Source: Actinomortierella ambigua (lineage: Eukaryota; Mortierellomycota; Mortierellomycetes; Mortierellales; Mortierellaceae). Taken from it: a stretch of 64,000 bases of DNA. The notes beneath the pieces were generated by a model. That model made no database searches, was not told where the DNA came from, and worked only from the letters and a program-made list of their open reading frames with translations. The translations under genes were made by a program, and so were the position numbers. This document shows positions 10,560 through 22,206 of this stretch, piece by piece (position 1 is the first letter of the stretch; every line of letters starts with the position of its first letter). The stretch covers positions 1 to 64,000 of the forward strand of contig JAAAJB010000106.1 in assembly GCA_016098155.1 (NCBI GenBank). Direction: 5' to 3'.

Positions 10560-12957
10560 ATGGACCCCGATATTGCAGAATGGCTGCAGAAAGTGCTCAC
10601 GACCATCGGTGTAAGGAACAACAAAGGCTATGTCTTGCGAGACAGTACACTTGGCAACGGCGACTCTCCTCCTCCTCCTCCTTCAAGGCAAAGGGGGGGG
10701 GGTGAAGAGAGTTGGTGAGGAGGGGGAGAATCAAGCAATACCCACCATGTCACGGTCACTCATCATGCTTACTGCGATATGTGTTTATCACCACCACCCC
10801 TCCAATCTTTATTCATTTTATTACAGTATCAGCAACGAGACCGCATGTTTGCTGACGTGGAAGCAGTTCTTCGACTTTATCAAAACTTTCTTGTGCCAAA
10901 GGCAGAGACGTATAGTAAGGATCTTTTCGCAGTATTGAGCACCTACAAACAGGAAATCGGGTTCTCTCTCTCTCTCTCTCTCTTTTAATGTCTGTCTTCT
11001 CAGTCAAAAATGTACCGCCTTTTTTTTTTCTTTTGGTTAATAGCCCATGACAACGGTCGATCGCAGTTGTTGCTCTCGCTCATTGGTACTGTGCCGATCG
11101 TGTACCAGTCCGCAACATACAACATTCCGGTAGCATTCTGGCTTCCAACCTCGTACCCTTCTGTTGCACCGATTGTCTTTGTCACGCCAACGGCACTGAT
11201 GATGGTCAAAGCAGGCAAATATGTCGATACGAATGGACGCTGCTATCATCCCTATCTCGCCTACTGGAGTAACCGGAGCGACGTAAGCTACATCGGAGCA
11301 GATGTTGTTTTTTTTTTNNNNNNNNNNCAACGCGGACCCAAAAAAAATCGGAGCAAACGACTAAACACTTTTGCATTCATTTCCATTATTCCACGGCAAC
11401 GTGCCATGATAGTCCAATCTCGTCGAGCTCATTTCGATTCTTCAAGGTGTCTTTTCACTGGAGCCACCTGTCTATGCAAAGTCTGTCACTATGAATTCCC
11501 AGGGACAGTCCTCTCATTCTCCAACTCCTGGGAGCTACCCTTCTCAGTCGCCATCGGTATGAGCCTCCCCCCCCCTTATGAAAATGGGAATGCATATTTT
11601 TTTTTATCTTGTTTATCTTTTATTTTATTTTATCTTTTTTTACATTGCCTAACCCCAAATTTGTCTTCTCATACCTTTTGGTACTAGTTGCGACCAGCAC
11701 CGGCAGTCAACTACTCGCCACGAATGTACAATAACTCTGCAATGTCGACAACACCACCAAAGGGCGTCACCTCACCTAGCATGGGATCTCAGCCATACAA
11801 TAGCTCGTATCACCAACAGCAATCACGGTTCCAATCATCATCCAACAACTCTTTAGTCGGCGGCAGTGGAGGATTAGGAGGAGCAGGGGGAGGAGCAGGA
11901 GCAGGAGCAGGAGGAGGAGGAGGAGGAGGCAGCAATATTGGAGGAGGACGAAATGGCAGCATAGGAGGGCCAGGAGGAGGACCAGGCGGTAGCGGTGGTG
12001 GTGGGGGAGGAGTAGGTGGTGGTGGAATAGTGGGTGGAGCAGTTCCGCAACATCTCAATCCACAACAGGCGCAATTGTATACAAAGCTACAGCAAGTGCT
12101 GTACGAGTTCAACTCGATGACTGCCCGGGAAATGAATCATATCGTCAATGTCAATAAGCAGCTGAACGACGCCGAGACGCGGACGAAGACGGAGATTCAA
12201 AACTTGAAAGATCTGGAGGTAAGAAAGCAAAGAAAAAGAAGGTGGTTTTTGCTGCAAAGATACTCACTCATCTTAGGATGACAGCTCACACCATCAACAA
12301 CTTTTTTTTTGTTACTTTGGGATTAATGAAAAGGCCAAGATCCAGCATAATATCACGACTCTCCGCCGAGTGATTGATCAACTGACGACCAAGATTGAAC
12401 AGATTCAGAGCTGGCCAGAGGAACCCATCGACGAGATTATTTGCGGAAGCAGCGTTGTTCACAACCAGTAATTGTGCCTCTTTTTTTTTCTTGTTATGAG
12501 GAGGTTGGTGTCATGGGATATGTATGTTGCACGCCGCACAAAACTAATCATTCGTCTTCCAAACTGCCACGTTTTCACTTTGTTTTTCTGTGCCTCTCCT
12601 CCTCTCTAATTTTAGATTGTTTGAGCTGGTTGCAGAAGAGAACGCTATAGAGGACACCATCTACGCTCTGGACAAAGCCTTGATCCAAGACAAGATAGAG
12701 CTCAGTGCTTACATGAAGGTAACGAAAAGACTCCTCACGCAAGAATGGGGGCGGAAAATAGGGTGCGGATGATATTTCCTTTGGCTGATTCGTGTTGTTT
12801 CCTCCTTCACTTATCATACTTGTCTTTGTTTTTTTTTTGTCCTCCTACCTCCCCCCCTCCCTGATTTTTACAGCATGTACGAACGCTGTCTCGAGAGCAG
12901 TTTATGAAGCGGGCACTGATCAAAAAAGTCAAGAGCCAGCTCGGTCTTGAGGTGTGA
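10560..12957 (+). CDS. vps23: TSG101/Vps23 ESCRT-I subunit
   Basis: Eight exons (10560-10610, 10827-10914, 11044-11282, 11413-11556, 11688-12218, 12334-12467, 12616-12718, 12874-12957) give 457 residues. ESCRT-I sorts ubiquitinated membrane cargo into multivesicular bodies. The UEV (inactive E2-like) domain covers about residues 1-150, with GTVPIVYQSATYNIPVAFWL, SYPSVAPIVFVTP and YHPYLAYW as markers and no catalytic Cys. A Pro/Ser linker and a striking poly-Gly stretch (about 11866-12046) follow. Next comes a coiled coil (YTKLQQVLYEFNSMTARE onward; AKIQHNITTLRRVIDQL). The C-terminal steadiness box (LFELVAEENAIEDTIYALDKAL to KRALIKKVKSQLGLEV) binds Vps28 and Vps37. Ten Ns in intron 3 do not remove coding sequence, because NRSD|SNLVELISILQGVFSLEPPVY aligns with the family without a break. 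Confidence 0.93.
11318..11327. other. Assembly gap (10 N) in intron 3 of the TSG101 gene
   Basis: The Ns follow a poly-T run. The true length is unknown. The flanking exons splice in phase and give continuous family sequence, so the gap is confined to the intron. Confidence 0.97.
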
Positions 12958-13054
12958 CGGGGCTCTTTTTAGAAAAAAAAAAAGTATGAACATAAAAAAA
13001 AATCAATCTTCAAACCACATATCCTCCCCAAAAAAGTAGTTGTGAAAATGTTGT

Positions 13055-15727
13055 TTATTGACCGGATGTCATGGCAAGGGAATTGAGCCGTAAAGACGAG
13101 CCATAGCCTTCGTCCATTGACTGTTCACTGGAAGAGCGCTTCGTTGAGGAGGAGGAGGATGATGATGATAAACATGACGATGATTCTACACGGCCTACAG
13201 AGCTTCCTGCATGGTGGTCATGGTCTTGACCCTTCTGCTGTTGGTCCATCAGCTTGAGTAGTAGCTTCTTATCTCGACCATTAAACTCGGCGACCTTGAG
13301 CTGAGCTGTCTTGGCAATGTCCAGTCGGATCCGATTGGCAAAGTCAACGGGATCTTCTTCTTCTTCTTCTTCTTCTTCTTCTTCTTCTTCTTCTTCTTCC
13401 TCGTCATCATTTTCATGATGATCACAATCTTCTTCTTCTTCTTGTCCGTCTTCACTACCATAATGTTTGAACCCCTGGTGCTTCTCTCGTCGACGGCAGC
13501 GGCGGCGGGTCTGGGGAGGTAGGTAGTGAACGTGGGCCTCGAGCTTCCATCGGGTCATAAGATAAAAGAGCTGCTGCCACAACGACTGCCGCGTGTCCCA
13601 GTATGGGTCGACGGCGTTCCAATCATGGTCGGGTACATCCCGAGGAGTGGCCGCAGTGGTGGTGAGAGCAGATGATGATGAAGAAGAATTGTATGGTGGG
13701 ATGCCTGCTGCCGTCTCTTCGTCATGGTCATCGTCATCTTCATCGTCCGAGATGCGGAACAGATCCTTGCGCCAGCCATTCTGCAAGGCATCGTCGTTGT
13801 CTTCTTCATTGTCCTCACCCTCGGTGGCGTCGGCGCTTGAGAGATGCAAGAGATCTTTTCGCCAGCCATGATCTTCCTCGCTACTACTGCTGCTGGCAAC
13901 GGATGCGCTATGACGATGTTCGCGGTGGTTTCTGGTTGGTTGTTGCTGCTGCTGCTGCTGCTGCTGGAGGCGATGGCGACAGTGATGATGACGACGACGA
14001 CGACATCTTGTTGCGCTCTCAATTCCAATGTCGCTGTCCTCAAAGACGGTCGAGCGCCAAGTCTCGGGGCCATAGCGGATAGCGACGGGACAGATCAGGA
14101 CGCGTCTCTGATCTTCCTCCTCCTCCTCTTCCTCTCCATCATCGCCCATGTTGTTCCCAGTACTATGATTGTTGGTGATATCAAGGTCAAAGACGCCCTT
14201 TTGGAAGCGCACGACATACTGGTTATTGACACAGGTGGCCTCGGGAAAGAGCAACAGCTTGCAATCGGGCTGTTCTTTCAGCTGGGCCGCCAACTTGGAC
14301 TTGACGGCCTGACGTTGTTGGCTATCCTCACGATCAAAAGCCGTCGAGTTTAAAAAGGCCAACACTCCGCGTTGTAACCAGCCGATGAGCCCCTGGTGAC
14401 GGGCCATGATGACGGCGTGTGGGAATTTGTGGCCTGCGAGGACGATGTAGTCGAGAAAGCTGGTGTGGTTCGCGACAAAAACGTGTGGAGTATTGCTGGG
14501 CAGATCGGGCTTTGTCCCGTGGTTGGTGAGCTGGATCCCGAAGGAGAGCATCAGGGCCTTGCAGTAGAGCTTGCATAGTGTACGCTAGTTCAATCGTTTA
14601 ATTGTTGTTTAAAAGATGGATGTGTTAAGTGGTGTCGTCGAAATGAAACAACCTCATGATGTGAGGGGTCACAAGACTTTTTGAGTTTTTTTGGTGGAGA
14701 ACTTACACCGGCCCTGTTGGCACCTAACGAGATGAGTAGCGGTATGACGGAGAAAAAGGCAACCGTGGACGCTGTGAAAATGGTGGACCTGCAGGAGATT
14801 AAAAAAAAGGGGGGAGAGAGACAAGAGAGAAACATGCATTCCAGGGTTCAACATTTGTTCGTTGTGCAGATCCGAAGAATGCTAACCCCCCCCCCTTCCA
14901 TGTCAATATTGCTTTTTCAAAAAGGCAAAGAATCCTTTGGGCTTACCGGAGGAGGAAAACAACGGTGTAGCGGTACAATGCTCCGGTCACATACAGTGGT
15001 CGAGTCCACTTTCTCGAGACAGAATCTCGTGGTAACCGAGTGAAGCATCGTGCAAACTTGAGCTACACATATTTACGAGAAGAGGAGAGAAGAGAGGAGA
15101 GGACTCTTTTTTTGTTCAGTTTTTTTTTCTCTAAAGACTCCACAATGAAGAGCTGCCCAAGCAGGAAAGAAAATAGATATAATACAAGGCAAAAAAAAAA
15201 TAGCCCCTCCACACACAGCAAAGGTGTACTAGTATGAATGTGCAGATTCGCTTCGGATGCAAACTCTTTGTTGGGAAAAATAAAATAAGGGTGAAGTAAA
15301 TGCCGTCCTCTTTCAGCTCCCATACCAGAGATCACTCTCTTCTTCTTCTTCTATTGAGCAGTACCATCGTGAGATCCTCTACTCGTTTTCCTGCCCCAAC
15401 TAAATACAATAAAAATGCTAGTGGGGAAAAGAGACGGGCGGCCCGACACACACACCCTTCTTTTTGAATGGGGATCTCCCAAGTTGCAGTGCTTACCAGC
15501 TCGGCGTCATTGTGGCTGGAAAGACTCGCGGTGTCTGACGAGGAGTCGCCCGATTGGGATTCATGCAGGGTCCTCCTATGAGCATAGGCAGAGATTGTTC
15601 AGCGGAGATGATTTGAGTGAAATGCTTTTGAGTTGCCTGTCTCTCTCTCTCTCTCTTCTGTTTTCTGCGTCAATCTCAGCCTGGAACTTTTTTTTTAGTA
15701 CTTTGGCAGGGTGTTTTCCTGATCCAT
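13055..15727 (-). CDS. GPAT3/GPAT4-type glycerol-3-phosphate acyltransferase with acidic insertions
   Basis: Five exons read leftward (15727-15702, 15575-15497, 15062-14947, 14788-14707, 14584-13055) give 610 residues. GPATs acylate glycerol-3-phosphate at the ER as the first step of glycerolipid synthesis. Two hydrophobic segments (YRYTVVFLL; FTASTVAFFSVIPLLISLG) precede the PlsC core. Core motifs are NHTSFLD (HX4D, about residue 141), GWLQRG, FPEATCVNN (usually FPEGTC; Gly replaced by Ala, about residue 215) and CPVAIRYGP. The downstream blocks DPYWDTRQSLWQQLFYLMT and DPVDFANRIRLDIAK are typical of the GPAT3/4 and LPCAT branch rather than plain AGPATs. Three Glu/Asp/Gln/Ser-rich insertions interrupt these blocks; one holds a duplicated GWRKDL unit and another a Glu run encoded by (TTC)n at about 13350-13400. 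A lysophospholipid acyltransferase activity is the main alternative. Confidence 0.85.
13350..13400 (-). repeat. CTT trinucleotide repeat coding for poly-Glu
   Basis: A near-perfect (CTT)n run on the + strand reads as GAA/GAG on the coding strand. It forms a Glu tract of about 16 residues inside the GPAT-like protein. Length variation is expected between strains. Confidence 0.9.
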
Positions 15728-18140
15728 GGTGTGAGCTGTAAGGTGTCGATGTAGTAGAAGTTTGTTGTGTGGTAGGGAGGACGTGTAGAACGTGGCCGTT
15801 TGTGCTACTCCTGACGGGACTAAAATGAAAGATGCTGTTTTCCCTCCGAGTATTCGGACGTAATAGCGACAGTTGGTGAGCAGATGTCGTGGACTTGTTG
15901 GTTGGGTATGGATGCAGGGTTGTGATGAGTAGACAAAAAAGAAAATGAGAAATAGGCAACAGGTGGAGAAGAAGAAGAAGAAGAAGATGCTGCTCTCTGG
16001 GTCCAGGTTTTTGAGGGGGAAGGGAGGCCAAGGTCCTAACAAGCTGATTTGTTGGCACAACAGTGAATGTGTTTGGTGGCTACATTCTCAAGAAAAAAAA
16101 AAGGTTGGGTGTTCCCCACATTTTTTTTTTTTTTTGTTTTTAGAGCAAATTCGGGTGAAGAGAAGTAAGCAGGAAGTGTGGAGTGAACAGCCACAGCAGC
16201 CGTGGGGAACAGAGATGGAAAATGGATTTTGGGCAGTGTGAGTGGACATACAGAAAAAAAAACAGGGGTGTGTCGCGCCATGTGGGGACCTCTCCGTGAT
16301 TTAGGTCGCACGTGTCTTGATGTGGGTGTTACTGCTGCCGCGTACACACCTACACCCTCTCCTCAGACACGGATGTACTTTTTTTGCAAAGCGAAGACAC
16401 GTCGCTTGCTCAGTCTGGTTGCGCTCTGCTGCAGGTAGGTTCGAGTGGATTTTTTGAGTTTCGTGGGGCAAACTTGTAGTGAGTAGTACAAGTCATCTCT
16501 AAAGTATTGGAGGCAATTGTGGTTATTGAAGTATAATATACATGGAGGGAGAGAGAGCAACCTCGCCCCGCCAAGTGCAGACAGGAGATGGTCCATGGCC
16601 ATCCTATGTTGTGTAGGGAGAGAGAAAGAGGACCCTGTATAGAGGGATGCACAGTCAATCAAGCAGGGCTGCTAAGCAAGTAGATCTACGAGAATGTACC
16701 CGAATCTAGGGTGCCTTGAATTGTGGTCAACAAACAAACTAGGGAGGAAACAATCTTTGCAAAAGGTGGTGATGGTGGTGGGTGTTCAGTACTGTACGTG
16801 GTGGTGGCAGAAGCATGTATCCGTGGGAGGGTGTATGGGAGGGGAGGAGGCCATATAATATTCTGTACGGAGACCGCGTGCAACCCCAATTGGCGACGAA
16901 GCGACGTCATATATATGGGTGTGTGTGCCTGGCTCTCGATATAGAAAGTGAGTGAGTGCGAGTGAATTGGAGGGAAAGAGAACGACATCGAAGAAAAGAA
17001 AAAAAAATGCAAGTCCCGCCCTCGCGACTCCTCACTCCCCCAGCAAATTTGAAAAAGTACGAGGGCAACCATCTCTTTTCTCTCTTTTCTTTTCTTTTTT
17101 CCGTTTCCTCATTCCTCCCTCACCCTCCCCTCCTCCAGGTAAGCATCTCTCCATCGCCTTTTCCCTTTTTTTTTCTCGCTCCCCCCTTACGCGTCAACGA
17201 CTCGTAGGGTCGCTATCACGGTGCTCCCTCGCATCCCTCTCTTTCTCTCTCTCTCTCTTCGTGTCTCAACGGTGGAGCGTGGGTGCATCCTGCGCAGTGG
17301 ACCGAGATACGCCAATGGCACCATAGACACCCAGCTTCGACAAGAGGAAGTGAGCGCATGGACCATCGCTTGAGTGTCAACGAACGGCGCTGCTGGATCG
17401 TGTTCATTGTTGATGATGACACGACACGACTCGACTCTACTAGGGGTGGGGGCCGTCTTTGGTTGCCGGCTCCCCTCGGGACCCGGAAGGGGGGGGGAGA
17501 GAAGGGAAGAGGAGCTTTCTTTTATTGGCTGCCGCTGGGCAAGATTTTGTTTTTTTTTCGCACGGCAGTCGGTCAGTCAGTTCACACATCCAGAGTCAAA
17601 GCGAGATCGTGTCGGGTATTGTGGGGGGGTCTCTTTGTTCTCGTCTCCACCATTTTTCATCATGATGACAACCTTGTGGGCAGTATGAGCCTTTTTTTTT
17701 TCTCAAAGCATCTGTATGGTGCAATAACATACCGCCAAGGACTTGCCATGTCATCGATGGACGACAAACAAGGCAATTTGGGTGCGTCGCGACAGGTTCC
17801 GAGGAGGAGCCCTTTTTGCATACGCAACATGGATGGCTCTCTCCTGTCTGACCAAGCTTAGCTGGCTCTTAGTTTGTGCGGAGACTACCGCTGACCCATT
17901 GGGCTGGCAAGCAAAGCAACCAGGCAGGCAGGCAGGCAGGCAGACAGGATAGACAAAGACCTCTGCACGCGGGAACAGACTCACTCACTTGCTCACTCGC
18001 GACAACAGCATCATCATCATCATCATTCCTCATCTACTTTTCCCCATCAACCTTCTTTTTGATCTCATTCGGATCTTGTTCCAGAGGTACTAATTTCTCT
18101 TTTTCCGTTTGTTCCGTGGGTCTACAGATTACATACTAAA
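15728..18140. other. Divergent intergenic region between the GPAT-like gene and VDAC
   Basis: 2.4 kb with no supported gene. Several 60-190 codon open frames lack domains and are biased in composition. The interval contains pyrimidine tracts near 17060-17180, a possible 5'-UTR donor (CAG|GTAAGC, about 17138) and a (GGCA)n microsatellite at about 17921-17945. It presumably holds the VDAC promoter and leader. Confidence 0.5.
17921..17945 (+). repeat. GGCA tetranucleotide microsatellite
   Basis: About six tandem copies of AGGC/GGCA lie upstream of the VDAC gene. Confidence 0.85.
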
Positions 18141-19351
18141 ATGGCCACCACTGTCCCCGTCCCCTTCGCTGACCTCGGCAAGGCCTCCAACGACCTTCTT
18201 GGCAAGGACTACCCCGTCGGCCAGACCAAGTTTGAGCTCAAGACTGTTGCCCCCAACGGTGTTGTAAGTGACTCGATCGATGTCTTGTCCCTTTTCTCTC
18301 TCTCTCTCTCTTCTCTCCATTCTCTCTATTCTCCCTCCCCCAACAGACAACTTGTTGGAAAACGAACGGGCGTGGTTTTGTGTCTGTTTATTTTACGCGA
18401 CCCTTGTTTTCCCGAATCGGTTGTTTCTGCTCTGCAAGAGAAACGAGAAAAGAGACGAGAAAGAATGATGCCCCCCTCTCTATTTGCACGACCAACCACC
18501 CGCCCATCATCCATGGTGGTGACGACACGATGGACTAACATCCCATATTTTTGCCTCCTCTCTCCTCTACCTATATTGCATTATAGACCTTCAACGTTCT
18601 CGGTAACCAGGACAACAAGTCTGGCGCCATCGCTGGTGAGCTCAAGACAAAGTATGTTGACTACAAGAACGGCCTGACCGTCACCGAGTCGTGGACCACT
18701 GGCAACCTCCTCACCACCCAGATTGAGCTCGAGAACAAGGTCGCCAAGGGCCTGAAGCTCGACATCACCGGTGGCTTCCTCCCCTCCGAGGGCAAGAAGA
18801 ACGCCAAGGTCGGTGTCCAGTACAAGCAGCTCGGCTTCAACTCGCGCGCCTATGTCGATCTCTTCAAGGGCCCCACCTTCACCGGTGATGTCGTTGTTGG
18901 CCGTGATGGCTTCCTCCTCGGTGGTGATGTCGCCTACGACGTCTCCCGCGGCACCGTCAGCCGCTTCGCTGCTGCTGCCGGCTACACCGCCCCCGAGTAC
19001 TCCGTTGCCCTCCACGCCAACAACTCGTTCAAGGTCTTCTCGGCCTCGTACTACCACCGCATCAACGCCGACCTCGAGGCCGGTGGCAAGGCCGTCTGGG
19101 ACTCCAAGGCTGCCCCCGCTGGTGAGGGCAAGGCCGCAAAGTCGCCCGTTGCTCTGGAGGTCGGTGCCAAGCTGTACCTCGACCGCGATGCCTTTGTCAA
19201 GGCCAAGGTCAACAACGCTGGTGTCCTCGGCCTCGGCTACACCCAGGCCCTCCGCAAGGGTGTCAAGGTCTCGATCGCCGGTCTCTTTGACACCACCAAG
19301 CTGAACCAGCCCGCCCACAAGCTCGGTCTCTCCTTTGTCTTTGAGGCTTAA
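18141..19351 (+). CDS. por1: Mitochondrial outer-membrane porin (VDAC)
   Basis: Two exons (18141-18263 and 18587-19351) give 295 residues, slightly longer than the usual 283. VDAC is the 19-stranded beta-barrel that passes ATP, ADP and metabolites across the mitochondrial outer membrane. The N-terminal helix reads PFADLGKASNDLLGKDYP, which is the family pattern. The conserved C-terminal strand motif appears as GVLGLGYTQALRKGVKVSI, and the protein ends HKLGLSFVFEA. A short insert (SKAAPAGEGKAAKS, around residue 215-230) accounts for the extra length. The exons are strongly biased toward C-ending codons compared with neighbours, which fits high expression. The single intron starts GTAAGT after residue 41. 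The start codon is preceded by ACTAAA after a long pyrimidine-rich leader. Confidence 0.95.
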
Positions 19352-19672
19352 ATCCATTCCTTTCTTTCCCCATTCTCTCCTCCACCCCACCTTGTATCGA
19401 AAACACCATAAAAGAAAGCCAACCAAAACACACATAATTTGGTCGTTTGCGGGACCAAAGAAAGAAAAGAAAAAAAAAAAACTTTTACGCGCATCTGTAA
19501 TCTATAGCCCCAGCTTTGAAAAAAAAAAAACGCCCTTGTAGAGAGTTTTTGTCCAAAAGTAAATTCTTATTTCTAAAAACGCATGTCATCGATCGGGTAG
19601 CTGTTGCCCGTGGTCTGTGGATTGCCCGTTACCCACAATCCCGCAAGGAAGAGTGAGTGCACCAAATTTCTG

Positions 19673-19702
19673 ATTTGTTGTATTTTCGCACTGGGATGTA
19701 CA
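19673..19702 (+). repeat. Left terminal inverted repeat of the Tigger/pogo-like element
   Basis: Contains TTTTCGCACTGGGATGTACA. Its reverse complement recurs at 21859-21889, just after the transposase stop codon. Confidence 0.75.
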
Positions 19703-19808
19703 ATATTTGATTGAATCCAAAGTCGGCTTGGATTTAACGTTTTCTGAGCAAGGAGAAAAGGTTATTCGACATGCCATGTAACATGGTATTGAATGAGGTG
19801 ATACCCCA

Positions 19809-21852
19809 ATGACTCCTTCTAAACGGTGCCATCCGCTTGACGAGATCTCGCTTGAGACTCGTAAAAAACCCAATGTTGCCCTACCTATGTCTCCCTATGG
19901 TGAACACGACCTAAAGACTAGATTTTTCTCACATCTTCTTGAGGCAGCACGATTGGCCCCTGACGATAAAAGTCTACCTTTGAGATCCCTTCTGGCTTCA
20001 AAACCAACACTCGATCGGCAGCAACAGTCCGACAGACAGCAGGAATCGGGGCAACAATTGGTTAGAAAACTCAGAGGCTCAGGATACACCCTTGCGTTTC
20101 GTATGGCTGTTGTTGATATTTGTCGCTTTGCCAACCAGTGCAACCCCAAGGTGACGACGTACAACTTTCACAAGTACTGTGATGTGGATGTGGGCAGGAA
20201 CTCGGTCGCCCAGTGGTCGGCGGATTATGAGAAGATCAGATATGATGTCCAGCATGGTCGCGGTGCCTATTGCAAGCTCTCCGGCGATGATGACGACGTG
20301 GTCCTTCATTACGTCAACAAGTCGGTCGTCCAATGGCTTGAGAAGATACGCGAGTCCGGGGCGACTGTGAATGGACAGCCATTGTGCCTTACAGCAACCA
20401 AAAAAATGTACCATGCGCTCATCGACTCTTGCAGCCCAGACTTTCGCAGGCCTGGTCGCGACCCTGCCTTTTCGGTGTCATGGCTTTCGAGTTTGGAGGA
20501 CCAGTGCGGCGTCTGGCATTGCAAGTTGGTAGGACAAGCAGGCTCGGTCGACAAAACAAACGCGGATTTCCTCAGCAGAATGACGGAGCTCCAGAGGATT
20601 TGCGGCACCTACGACTTGAGCGACATTTACAATTGCGACGAGGCAGGACTGTATTTGACCGAACTTTCGAATCATACGGACGCCAACACGAGCGAATTCA
20701 CAGCAGGCAAGAAACCCAAAGGAGGATCGCGAGTCTCAATCCTCTTTTGCATCAACGCTGACGGGTCTTCTCTTCGATTGAGCGAGAACCTAACTGCGCT
20801 AAGGCCTTTTGTTCTGAGTAAGTACGCGAAAAAGATTTTTTTCATCTCGTTGTATGTTTGAAATACGAATATAGTAGCATAATATGATGACTCTTAACCC
20901 CCTCTACCATTGACAAAAAAACACAGGCGAGCACTTGCCTAAGAACGATCGAGTGTTTCCAAACAATCTCATGACGTCCGTCAAGAACGATTCCGGGTAC
21001 ATGAATAGAAGCTTGTTTCTGACGTGGCTCCGCACCTTTGACAACCAATTATCGCGACCGACCCTTCTGATTCTCGATTCATGTTTCGCGTACGCGAAAT
21101 TCGAAGATGGCGACCCGGAAACAGGAGAACCCTGGAAGAACATACATATTGAGTGCCTCCCAGTCAACTCGACCGCTGCCACGCAACCACTCGACCAAGG
21201 CGTTATCAGCGTTCTCAAGCGCAAGTTTCTGCAAATGCTCAGCGACGTCGTCATCTCCGCAACGTACGGAACCCGCAAGGCGATCACCAACGGCACTGCA
21301 TGGTCTCTCATCCCGTATGCTTGGTCGCATATGAAGGAGCCGACGTTGAGGCACTGTTTCAAAGTATCGGGCCTGCTTCCTCCGAGCCTTGTCAAGCGTC
21401 AGAATGACATTGATCTATTCCCGCCAGATGCAGAGTCAAGCCGGGAACCCATACCGCCGCCGCCACCATCGTCGTCGTCTCCTAAACCATTGAAGCTTGA
21501 ACAAGGGATCTATGTGCGATTCCTTGGATCGGTGATCGCAGACGGCGAGTTTGATTTCGAGCGCGACACCGAGCAGCGAGACGCCGAGGCCATCGCATCC
21601 GCAGCTGTGCAAGCTCTACGCAGCAGCAATGATGCGACGAAGGCGAAGGGAGATAATTGCCAAAAACGTGAGAGGAGCTGTTCCCTGGAGGCAGAGGATA
21701 TGCGTGCCTTTGACGAGATTACAAAAGGGGGAAAGTTGGCAGAATACTTGAAGACGCTTCTCGGAGATGATGATCCATTCATGCGCAAAGGAGCGCGGAA
21801 CTTTGTGCGATCCTTTATTTCCGAACAAAATACAGCCATACCAAATCTTTAG
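19809..21852 (+). CDS. Tigger/pogo-type transposase (CENP-B-like DNA-binding plus DDE domain)
   Basis: Exons 19809-20817 and 20927-21852 splice at A|GTAAGT and ACACAG|GC to give 644 residues with no internal stop. The N-terminal half has two helix-turn-helix-like regions, including SVSWLSSLEDQCGVWHCKLV and the VGQAGSVD sequence typical of the CENP-B/Tc5 DNA-binding domain. The catalytic core shows the three expected aspartates: DIYNCDEAGL, LLILDSCFAY, and STAATQPLDQGVI. The C-terminal tail is Pro/Ser-rich and charged. All catalytic residues are present, so the protein could be active. Alternatively it could be a domesticated copy, but the adjoining inverted repeats favour a mobile element. 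Confidence 0.88.
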
Positions 21853-21858
21853 TTCTAA

Positions 21859-21889
21859 TGTAAATTCCCAGTGCGAAGATACAACAAAT
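21859..21889 (-). repeat. Right terminal inverted repeat of the Tigger/pogo-like element
   Basis: Reads TGTAAATTCCCAGTGCGAAG and onward on the + strand. It is the near-exact reverse complement of 19673-19702. Confidence 0.75.
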
Positions 21890-22206
21890 GGAGTATGCCC
21901 TTAAACCGCATACATATTTCGTTCTCCTCCCCTGGCCCCCTCTCTTTACCTTCTTCCCACTGGAATGCTAAGGACGTCGGAATTTGAAGGCAAAAAGCCG
22001 GATTTGTTTACGTAGAAGAATCGATTGGTCGGTGATCCTTCCTTGTGTTTTTGCAGTTGAGGTCTGTTCAATTGCTTTGCTGTCTGCTTGAAGGGAAACA
22101 AACGTTCACTCCCTTTTTTTTTACCAAACACCCCCTTCACCCTCTCCCACCCCCTCCCCCTTTCCATTCGTCATTCACCACCAGCTCCCACGCTTACGCA
22201 TTCGCC

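Larger units (their letters stand above)
19673..21889 (+). mobile_element. Tigger/pogo-like (Tc1-mariner superfamily) DNA transposon
   Basis: An intact two-exon transposase gene is bracketed by inverted repeats at 19673-19702 and 21859-21889. The two repeats match over about 30 bp with two substitutions and one indel region; the core ATTTGTTGTAT.TTCGCACTGGGA is nearly perfect. The element is about 2.2 kb. The outer limits are not certain. I see no TA target duplication immediately outside these repeats, so the true termini may lie further out or have decayed. It sits between VDAC (plus) and the uridine kinase gene (plus), without disrupting either coding sequence. Confidence 0.8.

Noticed and set aside
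11283..11412. Possible missing exon of TSG101 hidden by the N gap
   Set aside because: Flanking exons join in phase and the protein aligns with the UEV domain without missing residues, so no exon is needed.
18581..19435. 284-codon minus-strand frame opposite VDAC
   Set aside because: A shadow of the C-biased third positions of the VDAC exon; the plus frame is an unambiguous porin.
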